Assembly: GCA_017424085.1 (NCBI GenBank)
Contig: JAFPBP010000103.1
Coordinates: 1-6,559, forward strand
DNA from: Clostridia bacterium
GTDB lineage: Bacteria; Bacillota; Clostridia; Oscillospirales; UBA644
DNA: 6,559 nucleotides
Direction: 5' to 3'
A program made the translations under genes and the position numbers. Below are positions 1-6,465 of the stretch, piece after piece. Numbering within the stretch: the stretch's first letter is position 1; the number at the start of each line of letters is the position of its first letter. Under the pieces are notes generated by a model that saw only the letters and a program-made list of their open reading frames with translations, had not been told where the DNA came from and did not search any database.

Positions 1-202
1 GGATCTTTCCACCGCAGTCAATATTTTTCTGAAGCAAATGCTCTACGAGGGGGGAATCCCCTTCTCCATCACCCGCGAGATCCCCAACCGAAACACGCTG
101 GAAGCCATGAAGGAGGCGCAGGAAATGTCCCGCTCTCCCGAAAGCTACAAAAAGTACGATACGGTGGACGGTATGATGGAGGACGAAGCAAAAGAGGTTT
201 AA
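1..202 (+). CDS. RelB/DinJ-family type II antitoxin, C-terminal part (5' end outside window)
   Basis: The open frame enters from the window edge (first whole codon at base 2) and ends at TAA 200-202, giving 66 residues; family members are about 85-100 residues, so roughly the first 20-30 are missing. The visible start, DLSTAVNIFLKQML followed by YEGGIPFSI, is the classic end of the RelB/DinJ ribbon-helix-helix DNA-binding domain. The acidic tail (NTLEAMKEAQEMSRSPESY, then KKYDTVDGMMEDE) matches the part that in this family wraps and neutralises a RelE/YafQ-type mRNA endonuclease. Known for the family: the antitoxin represses its own promoter and blocks the toxin. Oddity: the toxin gene normally follows the antitoxin, but here mnmE starts one base after the stop. 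A toxin could lie upstream, out of view, or the gene may be an orphan. Family assignment is by motif recognition. Confidence 0.85.
   Translation, partial: DLSTAVNIFLKQMLYEGGIPFSITREIPNRNTLEAMKEAQEMSRSPESYKKYDTVDGMMEDEAKEV
194..197 (+). promoter_or_regulatory. Ribosome binding site of mnmE inside the antitoxin gene
   Basis: GAGG lies in the last sense codons of the antitoxin gene, 6 nt before the mnmE ATG at 204. Translation of mnmE is therefore initiated from within the antitoxin reading frame, and coupling between the two is likely (inference). Confidence 0.6.
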
Positions 203-203
203 C

Positions 204-1553
204 ATGGAAACCATAGCCGCACTTGCCACAGCCCCCTTTCGGGCTGCCATCGGGGTCATCCGCATGTCGGGGGACGACGCCTTCTCCATTGCGGAGGCGT
301 GCCTTCGGTATACGGGGGACAACCGTCTCATTGCCCCCGACCAAAAGCGAAATCTGTCCTTCGGGCGCATCTGCCAAGGAGACGAGGTCCTCGACGAGGT
401 GGTGGTCTGCGCCTTCCGCGGACCCAACTCCTACACGGGAGAGGACACGGTGGAATTCTCCTGCCACGGGGGCGTTTATCTGCTCAACCGCGTGCTTCGT
501 CTGCTCTTTTCTCTGGGAGCACGGCAGGCGACGGGGGGCGAATTCACCAAGCGTGCGTTTCTGAACGGAAAAAGCGATCTGACCCGCGCCGAAGGGGTCA
601 TGGATCTGATCGATGCGGAATATTCCACCGCCGCCCGCGTTGCCATGAGCGAGCTGGACGGCACGGTGGGGCACGCCATCGGGGAGATCAATCAAGCCCT
701 TTTGGGCATTGCGGCGCAGCTGCTGGCATACGTGGACTACCCCGACGACGAGATCGGAGAGGTGTCCGCCGAGGCGCTGGAAGACGAGATCACCCGTGCG
801 CTGGATCGGGTCTCTGCCCTGTGCGATACCTATGAAACGGGAAAAACCATTCGGGAAGGGGTTCCCACGGTTCTGTGCGGCAAGCCCAACGTGGGGAAAT
901 CCAGCCTCATGAACCGTCTCAGCGGGCGCGAGCGCTCCATCGTCACCGAAATTGCGGGGACCACCCGCGACACGGTGGAGGAAACGGTGATCTTCGGCGG
1001 CGTCAAGCTGATCCTCACCGACACGGCGGGCATCCGCGCCACCGACGATCGGGTGGAGCAGATCGGAGTTACCCGTGCGCGCCAAGCCGCAGAGCGGGCG
1101 GATCTGATCCTTTGCGTCTTCGACGATCAGACCGAACAAGACCGTCTCTTGGCGGAGGAAATGAGAGAAAGCAAGGCAAAAATCGTCTTTTTATTCAATA
1201 AATCCGACCAAACGCCCCATGAGACCCTGCCCCCGTGGGCAAAAGGCGTGCCCGCCTTTCGGGTCAGCGCCAAAACGGGAGAGGGGCTTTCGGCGGTGGA
1301 GGCTTGGGTACGGGATACCTTCGCCCCCGATCTGACCACCCAAAGCGCGCTGGTCTCCAACGGACGGCAATACCATTGTCTCCTGCGGGTCAGAGAGGCT
1401 CTCCAACGGGCGCGGGACAACCTGTGCCTGACCCCCGACGTGATCGTTTCCGACGTGGAGGAAGCCATCGCCGCCGTAGGCGAGATCACGGGAGAACGGG
1501 TGTCGGAAAGCGTGATCCACGAGATCTTCTCCCGCTTCTGCGTGGGGAAATAA
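204..1553 (+). CDS. mnmE: tRNA uridine-5-carboxymethylaminomethyl(34) synthesis GTPase MnmE
   Basis: With MnmG, this cytoplasmic GTPase installs the carboxymethylaminomethyl group at C5 of the wobble uridine of tRNAs reading two-fold degenerate codons. The 449-residue length is normal for the family (about 450). The N-terminal METIAALATAP leads into IGVIRMSG, the usual start of the folate-binding domain, so the ATG at 204 is well supported. The helical domain is interrupted by a Ras-like G domain: P-loop GKPNVGKSS at residues 226-234, GTTRDT at 252-257, DTAGIR at 273-278, NKSD at 332-335, and SAKTGEG further on. The protein ends in FCVGK (445-449), carrying the conserved C-terminal cysteine (usual form FCIGK). 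It starts 1 nt after the antitoxin stop and is followed after 32 nt by its functional partner mnmG. All key residues look intact. Confidence 0.98.
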   Translation: METIAALATAPFRAAIGVIRMSGDDAFSIAEACLRYTGDNRLIAPDQKRNLSFGRICQGDEVLDEVVVCAFRGPNSYTGEDTVEFSCHGGVYLLNRVLRLLFSLGARQATGGEFTKRAFLNGKSDLTRAEGVMDLIDAEYSTAARVAMSELDGTVGHAIGEINQALLGIAAQLLAYVDYPDDEIGEVSAEALEDEITRALDRVSALCDTYETGKTIREGVPTVLCGKPNVGKSSLMNRLSGRERSIVTEIAGTTRDTVEETVIFGGVKLILTDTAGIRATDDRVEQIGVTRARQAAERADLILCVFDDQTEQDRLLAEEMRESKAKIVFLFNKSDQTPHETLPPWAKGVPAFRVSAKTGEGLSAVEAWVRDTFAPDLTTQSALVSNGRQYHCLLRVREALQRARDNLCLTPDVIVSDVEEAIAAVGEITGERVSESVIHEIFSRFCVGK

Positions 1554-1585
1554 GAAACGAAACTACCTGACTTGAGGTTTTTGAT

Positions 1586-3466
1586 ATGACGTATTACGAA
1601 GCGGGACGGTGCCAAGTCGCCGTGGTGGGCGCCGGACACGCAGGCATCGAGGCGGCGCTGGCGGCGGCACGGCTGGGGCATTCCACGATCCTGTTCACCA
1701 TCTGTCTGGACGCGGTGGGGAATCTCCCCTGCAACCCCTCCATCGGGGGCACGGCGAAGGGACATCTGGTGCGGGAGCTGGATGCGCTGGGGGGCGAAAT
1801 GGGAAAGACCGCCGATAAGGTCTTCCTCCAGAGCCGCATGCTCAACCGAGGCAAGGGCCCTGCCGTCCATTCTCTTCGCATCCAAGCCGACCGCCGTCGG
1901 TATCAGGACGTGATGAAGCAGATCCTGGAAAAGGAGCCCAATTTGGAGCTGAAGCAGGCGGAGATCCGCCGTCTGGAGCGGGAGGGGGACCAATGGGTGC
2001 TGACCACCCATCTGGGCGCCCGCTACCACGCCGATAAGGTGGTCCTTTCCACGGGAACCTATCTGCAAGGGCGCATCATCGTGGGGGAAACCTTTTACGA
2101 CGGGGGTCCCGACGGCATGTTCGCCGCCACGGGACTCACCGATTCTCTGAAGGAGCTGGGCATTTCCCTGCGCCGCTTCAAGACCGGCACCCCGCCCCGC
2201 ATCAAGCGCTCCTCGGTGGATCTCTCCCAACTGGAGCCCCAGGCGGGGGACGAGCGGATCGTGCCCTTCTCCTTTGAAAACGAGGGAAAATTCATCGGGG
2301 AAAACACCCACGAATGCTATCTTGCCCATACAAACGCCGAGACCCATCGCATCATCCGTGAAAATCTTCACCGCTCGCCCCTCTATTCGGGCAAGATCAC
2401 GGGCATCGGGCCCCGCTATTGCCCCTCCATTGAGGACAAGATCGTGCGCTTTGCCGACAAGGAGCGCCATCAGCTGTTCTTGGAGCCCATGGGACGGGAT
2501 ACGGAGGAAATGTACCTGCAGGGCTTTTCCTCGTCCCTGCCCGAGGACGTGCAGCTCCAAATGCTTCATTCCCTGAAGGGATTTGAGCATGCGGTCATGA
2601 TGCGCACCGCCTACGCCATCGAATACGATTGCGTGGATCCCTTGCAGTTGAACGCCACGCTGGAGTTCAAGGCGCTGAAGGGGTTATACGGCGCGGGGCA
2701 GTTCAACGGCACCTCGGGCTACGAGGAAGCCGCCGCCCAAGGCTTCGTGGCGGGGGTCAACGCCGCCCTTGCGCTGGAGGGACGGGAGCCGTTGCTGTTG
2801 GATCGGGCATCCTCCTACATCGGAACCCTCATCGACGATCTGGTCACCAAGGGCACCAACGAGCCCTACCGCATGATGACCTCCCGCTCGGAATACCGCC
2901 TGCTGCTGCGGCAGGATAACGCGGATTTCCGCCTCACCGAGGAGGGCTACCGCATCGGGCTCATTTCGAAAGAGCGCTACGATGCCTTCCGCGAAAAATA
3001 TCGCTTGGTGGAGGAAGAGATCGAGCGCTGCCGCAAAACACACTTCTCCCCCGAGGCGGTATGGGAATGCCTCTCCGCCCACGGCTCTGCCCCCATTCAC
3101 GGGAGCGTGGCGCTGGACGAGCTGATCCGTCGCCCCGAGCTGACCTACGACGACCTTGCCTGCGTGGACAAGGACCGTCCCGACCTGCCCTTTGCGGTGC
3201 GGGAGCAGGTGGAGATCTCCCTGAAATACGAGGGATACATCCGTCGCCAGCAGAGCGCCGTCAACGAATTCAAAAAGCTGGAAAGCCGCCTTTTGCCCCC
3301 CGATCTGGACTACACCACCGTGACGGGCTTGCGGCTGGAGGCACAGCAAAAGCTGAATCAATTCCGCCCCGCATCCATCGGGCAGGCGTCCCGCATCTCG
3401 GGGGTCAACCCCGCCGACGTGACGGTCCTGCTGATCCGTTTTGACCGAAAGGAAGGAAACTCATGA
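1586..3466 (+). CDS. mnmG: tRNA uridine-5-carboxymethylaminomethyl(34) synthesis enzyme MnmG
   Basis: This FAD-dependent partner of MnmE catalyses the wobble-uridine modification using NADH and methylene-tetrahydrofolate. It has 626 residues, full length for the family. The FAD-binding dinucleotide loop GAGHAG is at residues 15-20. Both conserved cysteines are present: C49 in CNPSIGG and C279 in YCPSIEDK, matching C47 and C277 of the E. coli enzyme. Other family signatures are TGTYLQGRIIVGE, RFKTGTPPR (197-205), YIGTLIDDL (411-419), TSRSEYRLLLRQDNAD (432-447) and the C-terminal SIGQASRISGVNPADV (597-612). The start is supported by GAGG at 1574-1577, 8 nt before the ATG, and by the short lead before the FAD motif. 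The stop overlaps the trmB start (ATGA). In many Firmicutes rsmG follows mnmG; here trmB does. No sign of damage. Confidence 0.98.
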   Translation: MTYYEAGRCQVAVVGAGHAGIEAALAAARLGHSTILFTICLDAVGNLPCNPSIGGTAKGHLVRELDALGGEMGKTADKVFLQSRMLNRGKGPAVHSLRIQADRRRYQDVMKQILEKEPNLELKQAEIRRLEREGDQWVLTTHLGARYHADKVVLSTGTYLQGRIIVGETFYDGGPDGMFAATGLTDSLKELGISLRRFKTGTPPRIKRSSVDLSQLEPQAGDERIVPFSFENEGKFIGENTHECYLAHTNAETHRIIRENLHRSPLYSGKITGIGPRYCPSIEDKIVRFADKERHQLFLEPMGRDTEEMYLQGFSSSLPEDVQLQMLHSLKGFEHAVMMRTAYAIEYDCVDPLQLNATLEFKALKGLYGAGQFNGTSGYEEAAAQGFVAGVNAALALEGREPLLLDRASSYIGTLIDDLVTKGTNEPYRMMTSRSEYRLLLRQDNADFRLTEEGYRIGLISKERYDAFREKYRLVEEEIERCRKTHFSPEAVWECLSAHGSAPIHGSVALDELIRRPELTYDDLACVDKDRPDLPFAVREQVEISLKYEGYIRRQQSAVNEFKKLESRLLPPDLDYTTVTGLRLEAQQKLNQFRPASIGQASRISGVNPADVTVLLIRFDRKEGNS

Positions 3467-4161
3467 GAGCAAGAAAGAAGAAAAACACCGTGCCCCGTCT
3501 GGAGCGGGTCTCGGATTACCTGATCGGCGCCGTGCCCGCCCATCCCCAGGGAGAGATCCGCGTGGAGGTGGGATGCGGCAAGGGAAAATTCGTCACCGCA
3601 TTGGCGAAGGATCACCCCGACGTGACCTTCTACGCCCTGGAAAAGATCCCCGACGTGATCGTCATGGCGGCGGAGAAGGCGGCGCGGGAGGAGATCGGAA
3701 ACGTGAAATTCCTGCTGGCGGACGCCAAGGATCTGACCGAGGGCATCGAAAAGAAATTTATGGGTCTGGACGAGAACCGCAACCCCATCCTTGAAGACGT
3801 TGCCCACGAGGCGCTTTGCCCCTCCAAGGCGGTTTCGGTTCTGTATCTGAACTTCTCCGACCCCCTGCCCAACAAAAAGCACGCCCATCTGCGGCTGACC
3901 CATCGGAGCTTTCTGGAAAAATACCGCACCATCCTCAAGGAAGACGGGCACATCGAATTCAAGACCGATAACAAGCCTCTCTTCGATTTCTCGGTGGAGG
4001 AATTCCGTGAGAGCGGCTATGAGATCTACGATTACACCGAGGATCTCCATCACAGCGGGATCCCCAACCCCTATCTGACCGAATACGAGATCCGCTTTTC
4101 CGAGCAGGGCATGCCCATTTATTCTCTGAAGGCGAGACCTCCCAAGGAGGAGACGGTATGA
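3463..4161 (+). CDS. trmB: tRNA (guanine(46)-N7)-methyltransferase TrmB
   Basis: This SAM-dependent enzyme makes m7G at position 46 in the variable loop of tRNA. The 232 residues contain a basic N-terminus (MRARKKK), the SAM-binding loop VGCGKGKF (36-43) with the acidic ribose-binding E60 after strand two, the family hallmark LYLNFSDPLP (127-136), FKTDN (166-170), DLHHS (194-198) and TEYE (206-209). Two oddities stand out. The hallmark normally reads FSDPWP, but the Trp is Leu here (L135). Also, about 20-25 extra residues (roughly 94-122) lie between the DAKDL segment and the hallmark strand compared with B. subtilis TrmB as I recall it. The downstream basic patch (usually KKRHxKRRLT) reads NKKHAHLRLT. 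The ATG overlaps the mnmG stop and follows an AAAGGAAGG stretch (3448-3456); the stop overlaps the ispF start, so coupling on both sides is likely. Confidence 0.95.
   Translation: MRARKKKNTVPRLERVSDYLIGAVPAHPQGEIRVEVGCGKGKFVTALAKDHPDVTFYALEKIPDVIVMAAEKAAREEIGNVKFLLADAKDLTEGIEKKFMGLDENRNPILEDVAHEALCPSKAVSVLYLNFSDPLPNKKHAHLRLTHRSFLEKYRTILKEDGHIEFKTDNKPLFDFSVEEFRESGYEIYDYTEDLHHSGIPNPYLTEYEIRFSEQGMPIYSLKARPPKEETV
4144..4150 (+). promoter_or_regulatory. Consensus Shine-Dalgarno of ispF inside trmB
   Basis: AAGGAGG, a full anti-16S match, lies 7 nt before the ispF ATG at 4158 and within the last codons of trmB. It fixes the ispF start and shows that ispF can initiate independently as well as by coupling through the ATGA overlap. 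Confidence 0.8.
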
Positions 4162-4640
4162 TCCGCATCGGAGAGGGGTACGACGTGCACCGTCTGGTGG
4201 AGGGTCGTCCCTGCATCATCGGTGGGGTAAACATCCCCCATGAAACGGGACTTTTGGGGCATTCCGACGCCGACGTTCTCCTGCACGCCGTCACAGACGC
4301 TCTGTTGGGTGCGGCGGGGCTGGGAGACATCGGACGCATGTACCCCGACACCGACCCTCAATGGAAGGGTGCGGACAGTCTCAAGCTGTTGGCGCACGCG
4401 GTGGAGGTGATCCGTGAGGCGGGATTTTCCCCCGTCAACGTGGATGCCACCGTCATCTGCCAAGCCCCCAAGATCACTCCCCACGCGGAGCAGATGCGCC
4501 AAAACATCGCCGCCGCCGTGGGAATTTCCCCCGCCTGCGTGAACGTGAAGGGCAAGACCGAGGAGGGTCTGGGCTTCACGGGAGCCAAGGAAGGCATTGC
4601 CGCCCGCGCCGTGGCGCTGGTCTGCACCGAAAGCAACTGA
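4158..4640 (+). CDS. ispF: 2-C-methyl-D-erythritol 2,4-cyclodiphosphate synthase IspF
   Basis: IspF is a cytoplasmic trimeric enzyme of the MEP isoprenoid pathway. It cyclises CDP-methylerythritol 2-phosphate to methylerythritol 2,4-cyclodiphosphate with release of CMP. At 160 residues it has the normal length. Metal ligands D9 and H11 (GEGYDVH) and H43 (DADVLLH) are present, as is the catalytic H35 in GHSDAD. GDIGR and PDTDP (63-67) fit the substrate pocket. In the C-terminal signature the usual KATTTEGLGFTGR reads KGKTEEGLGFTGA: the catalytic Thr (E. coli T133) is kept as T134, but the neighbouring Thr residues become Lys and Glu, and the Arg matching E. coli R142 is Ala (A143). The enzyme is probably active. 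No ispD gene is seen in the window; ispD is often adjacent to or fused with ispF in other bacteria. The start is defined by AAGGAGG and overlaps the trmB stop. Confidence 0.97.
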   Translation: MIRIGEGYDVHRLVEGRPCIIGGVNIPHETGLLGHSDADVLLHAVTDALLGAAGLGDIGRMYPDTDPQWKGADSLKLLAHAVEVIREAGFSPVNVDATVICQAPKITPHAEQMRQNIAAAVGISPACVNVKGKTEEGLGFTGAKEGIAARAVALVCTESN

Positions 4641-4642
4641 AA

Positions 4643-4648
4643 AAGGAG
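4643..4648 (+). promoter_or_regulatory. Ribosome binding site that decides the nadE start
   Basis: AAGGAG lies 8 nt before the ATG at 4657, just after the ispF stop. It supports 4657 over the in-frame ATG at 4597, which lies inside ispF, lacks a comparable site, and would add 20 residues (MPPAPWRWSAPK and so on) that are read from ispF coding sequence. Confidence 0.85.
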
Positions 4649-4656
4649 AATTCACC

Positions 4657-6210
4657 ATGAAACTGATTGCCGCCACCCTGCCCGTTCGCGCGGGAGATCC
4701 CCTGAAGAACGTGGCTGATATGATTGCCTTTATGAACGAACATCCCGCAGATCTGTACCTGTTCCCCGCCTTTGCGGTGACGGGCGCCACCTGCGGCATG
4801 AAATTTGCCTATAAATCCTTCATCGACGAATCCGACCGTGCGCTGGATCAGCTCTGCGATTACACCGCCGAGCACCCCGTTGCCATCGTCACCTCCACCG
4901 ATCAGATCGGAAATCTCTATCTGAAGGACGGCTCTCTGGGCAAAAAAGCCGAATTCACCCATTGCGGGAAGTCGGTCGCCATCTCCGCCAACGGAGAGGG
5001 GGAAGGGGACCTGCTGCTCCTGCCCACCGCCATGGCGGGCTACCCCTGCCTGTCCGCAGACGTGACCGACCTTTGCCAAAAGATCTCCGCCGCCAAGCAA
5101 TGCACCGTCGCCGTGGCGAACCCCGGCTTCGGAGAAGCGGTGTCCGACGGGGTATATCAGGGCTTCTGCGGGGTCTACCGCAACGGAAAGACTCTGGATT
5201 TCGCCCTGCAGACCAAGCCTGCGGCGATCTGTGCCGTGTGGGACGAGGAATCCGAGAGCGAGGGCTGGGAATCCACCCGCCGTGCCCACGCCGACCTTCG
5301 CATCCCCTATTACGGCAAAAACGATCCCGTGAAATATCTGGGCGAGCTATTCCAGCTGCAGGTGCAGGCGCTCTATACCCGCATCGTCTCCTCGGGGATG
5401 CAGTACTGCGCCATCAACGTGTCGGGCGGGCTGGACTCCACCCTGGCTTTGATGGTCGCCATGGAAGCCATGAAGATGGCAAACCTCCCCGCAGATCACC
5501 TCATCACCCTGACCCTGCCCTGCTTCGGCACGGGCAAGCGCACCTACACCAACGCCCATATCCTCATGAAGGAGGCTGGGGCAACGGTGCTGGAGATCGA
5601 CATCAAGGAAGCGGTCACCGCCCATCTGAAGCAGATCGGGCATGACGGGGAGACCCCCGACGTGACCTACGAAAACGCACAGGCACGGGAGCGGACCCAG
5701 ATCCTCTTCGACGTGGCAAACCGCTATAATGCGCTGGTGGTGGGCACGGGCGACCTGTCCGAGGCGGCGCTGGGCTTCTGCACCTTCGCAGGCGACACGC
5801 TGAGCCATTACAACGTGAACGCAACCGTCCCCAAGACCCTCATCAAGGAGGTGGTGCGTCTCCTTGCCAAGCGGTACGGCGGCGCTTTGGGTGCCTCCCT
5901 TGCAGACGTGGCGGACACCGACATTTCCCCCGAGTTGAAGACCGATCAGAAGACCGAGGATATCCTCGGACCCTACCTGCTCCACGATTTCATCATCTAC
6001 TATTATTCCAAGCACCGTCTGGAGCGGGACGAGCTCTATCAATACATGATGGCGACCTTCGACGAATACGACGAGGACACCATCGTCAAGACCCTGGACA
6101 CCTTCTTCCGCCGCTTCCCCATCGCCCGCTTCAAGCGCGCCTCCATGGGCGAAAGCGCCAACATCATCGGCTTCTCCCTCCCCTACGTCCCCACGGACGC
6201 AAAATTCTGA
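4657..6210 (+). CDS. nadE: NAD+ synthetase, long-class NadE with a degenerate N-terminal glutaminase (nitrilase-like) domain
   Basis: The C-terminal half (about 240-517) is a clear NAD+ synthetase, which amidates nicotinate adenine dinucleotide using ATP and ammonia. It has the PP-loop SGGLDST (256-262), CFGTGKRTYTNA, YENAQARERTQ (338-348), GTGDLSE (363-369), VPKTLIK and KTEDILGPY. These motifs resemble the glutamine-dependent class of about 640 residues, yet this protein has only 517. The shortfall lies in the N-terminal half, which normally hydrolyses glutamine through a Glu-Lys-Cys triad. The usual FPELxxTGYTCG reads FPAFAVTGATCG, so the catalytic Glu is Ala (A38). The usual VEICEDLW strand appears as VAISAN (107-112), placing Ser at the Cys position (S110). 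The loop carrying the catalytic Lys seems deleted. The residual fold is still recognisable (PGFGEAVSDGVYQG). I infer synthetase activity with free ammonia or a separate glutaminase. It lies 16 nt after ispF and is the last gene of the run. Confidence 0.93.
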   Translation: MKLIAATLPVRAGDPLKNVADMIAFMNEHPADLYLFPAFAVTGATCGMKFAYKSFIDESDRALDQLCDYTAEHPVAIVTSTDQIGNLYLKDGSLGKKAEFTHCGKSVAISANGEGEGDLLLLPTAMAGYPCLSADVTDLCQKISAAKQCTVAVANPGFGEAVSDGVYQGFCGVYRNGKTLDFALQTKPAAICAVWDEESESEGWESTRRAHADLRIPYYGKNDPVKYLGELFQLQVQALYTRIVSSGMQYCAINVSGGLDSTLALMVAMEAMKMANLPADHLITLTLPCFGTGKRTYTNAHILMKEAGATVLEIDIKEAVTAHLKQIGHDGETPDVTYENAQARERTQILFDVANRYNALVVGTGDLSEAALGFCTFAGDTLSHYNVNATVPKTLIKEVVRLLAKRYGGALGASLADVADTDISPELKTDQKTEDILGPYLLHDFIIYYYSKHRLERDELYQYMMATFDEYDEDTIVKTLDTFFRRFPIARFKRASMGESANIIGFSLPYVPTDAKF

Positions 6211-6245
6211 TTCTCTCTTCAAAAAACCTGCGGAGGCGAGGGGGT

Positions 6246-6275
6246 GTTCTTTCTTTTCAGGAGAAAAGAAAGAAC
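6246..6275. repeat. Perfect 13-bp inverted repeat (hairpin) after nadE; possible terminator
   Basis: GTTCTTTCTTTTC (6246-6258) pairs perfectly with GAAAAGAAAGAAC (6263-6275) around the loop AGGA, 35 nt after the nadE stop. The position suggests transcript-end or RNA-stabilising function. However, no U-run follows on either strand, so it is not a canonical intrinsic terminator, and the stem is mostly A-U. The downstream stretch to 6290 is almost all purine. The pairing is read directly; the role is inference. Hairpins of this pyrimidine/purine style recur between genes in some bacterial genomes, so it may be a dispersed repeat. Confidence 0.75.
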
Positions 6276-6291
6276 CAAAGAAAAGCCAAGG

Positions 6292-6312
6292 TCGGCGGAA
6301 TCCTTCCGCCGA
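6292..6312. repeat. Perfect 9-bp GC-rich inverted repeat (second hairpin)
   Basis: TCGGCGGAA (6292-6300) pairs with TTCCGCCGA (6304-6312) around the 3-nt loop TCC. It lies 16 nt after the first hairpin, and the two together look like one composite element. No T-run follows (the next bases are GGGAGGG), so classical termination is unlikely on the plus strand. It could act as a Rho-limiting or mRNA 3'-end protecting structure, or be part of a dispersed intergenic repeat. Confidence 0.65.
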
Positions 6313-6390
6313 GGGAGGGTAGGAAATATTTGCCCTTTGTGCGCCAACGCCTTTTTTGCAGGATCCACGTGATTGCGCTTTTGACGGCTG

Positions 6391-6410
6391 AAAAGTTCAT
6401 AAAAAGTTCA
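6391..6410 (+). repeat. Tandem direct repeat AAAAGTTCA x2, possible operator
   Basis: AAAAGTTCA occurs at 6391-6399 and again at 6402-6410, an 11-bp period close to one DNA helical turn. It lies about 20 bp upstream of the -35 element of the downstream promoter. The repeat is seen directly; a regulator-binding role is speculative, and two 9-mers in an A-rich patch could be chance. Confidence 0.35.
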
Positions 6411-6412
6411 CA

Positions 6413-6425
6413 CCCCCCCCTTTTT
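6413..6425 (+). other. C8T5 homopolymer tract upstream of promoter
   Basis: Eight C followed by five T lie between the AAAAGTTCA repeat and the -35 hexamer. Homopolymeric C runs of this length can slip during replication. Here, that would shift upstream sites relative to the promoter without changing any protein. No functional evidence exists in the sequence itself. Confidence 0.3.
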
Positions 6426-6430
6426 CCCGA

Positions 6431-6460
6431 TTGACCTGCGGGGGGAAGATGTGGTATAAT
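6431..6460 (+). promoter_or_regulatory. Sigma-70/SigA-type promoter with extended -10 for the lipoprotein gene
   Basis: The -35 is TTGACC (6431-6436; 5 of 6 to TTGACA) and the -10 is a perfect TATAAT (6455-6460), separated by 18 bp. A TG at 6452-6453, one base before the -10, makes an extended -10 (TGGTATAAT). Transcription would start near 6467, leaving a leader of only about 17 nt that is little more than the ribosome binding site. This marks a new transcription unit separate from the mnmE-nadE run. Confidence 0.85.
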
Positions 6461-6465
6461 AAAAG

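Noticed and set aside
1562..1577. ACCT/AGGT inverted repeat that could hide the mnmG ribosome binding site
   Set aside because: The stem is only 4 bp with a 6-nt loop and does not extend, so it is indistinguishable from chance.
1127..2590. Minus-strand open frame of 487 codons across mnmE and mnmG
   Set aside because: It lies antisense to two clear conserved genes, has no recognisable protein family, and is expected from GC-rich codon use with few antisense stops. The same applies to the minus-strand frames at 69-1139, 2684-3361, 3358-4053, 4119-4799, 4576-5289 and 5347-6222.
4597..4656. Upstream in-frame ATG that would lengthen NadE by 20 residues
   Set aside because: The added residues come from ispF coding sequence in another frame, and a good ribosome binding site points to 4657 instead.
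6338..6357. TTTTTT run after GCGCCAACGCC as a possible intrinsic terminator
   Set aside because: Only a 3-bp GCG/CGC stem can form before the T-run, too weak for an intrinsic terminator.
6361..6371. GGATCC and CACGTG overlapping palindromes
   Set aside because: These are six-base palindromes with no further symmetry or position that suggests an operator; expected by chance.
6381..6405. TTGACG followed by TAAAAA as a second promoter
   Set aside because: The spacer is only 13 bp and the -10 match is poor; the promoter at 6431-6460 is far better.
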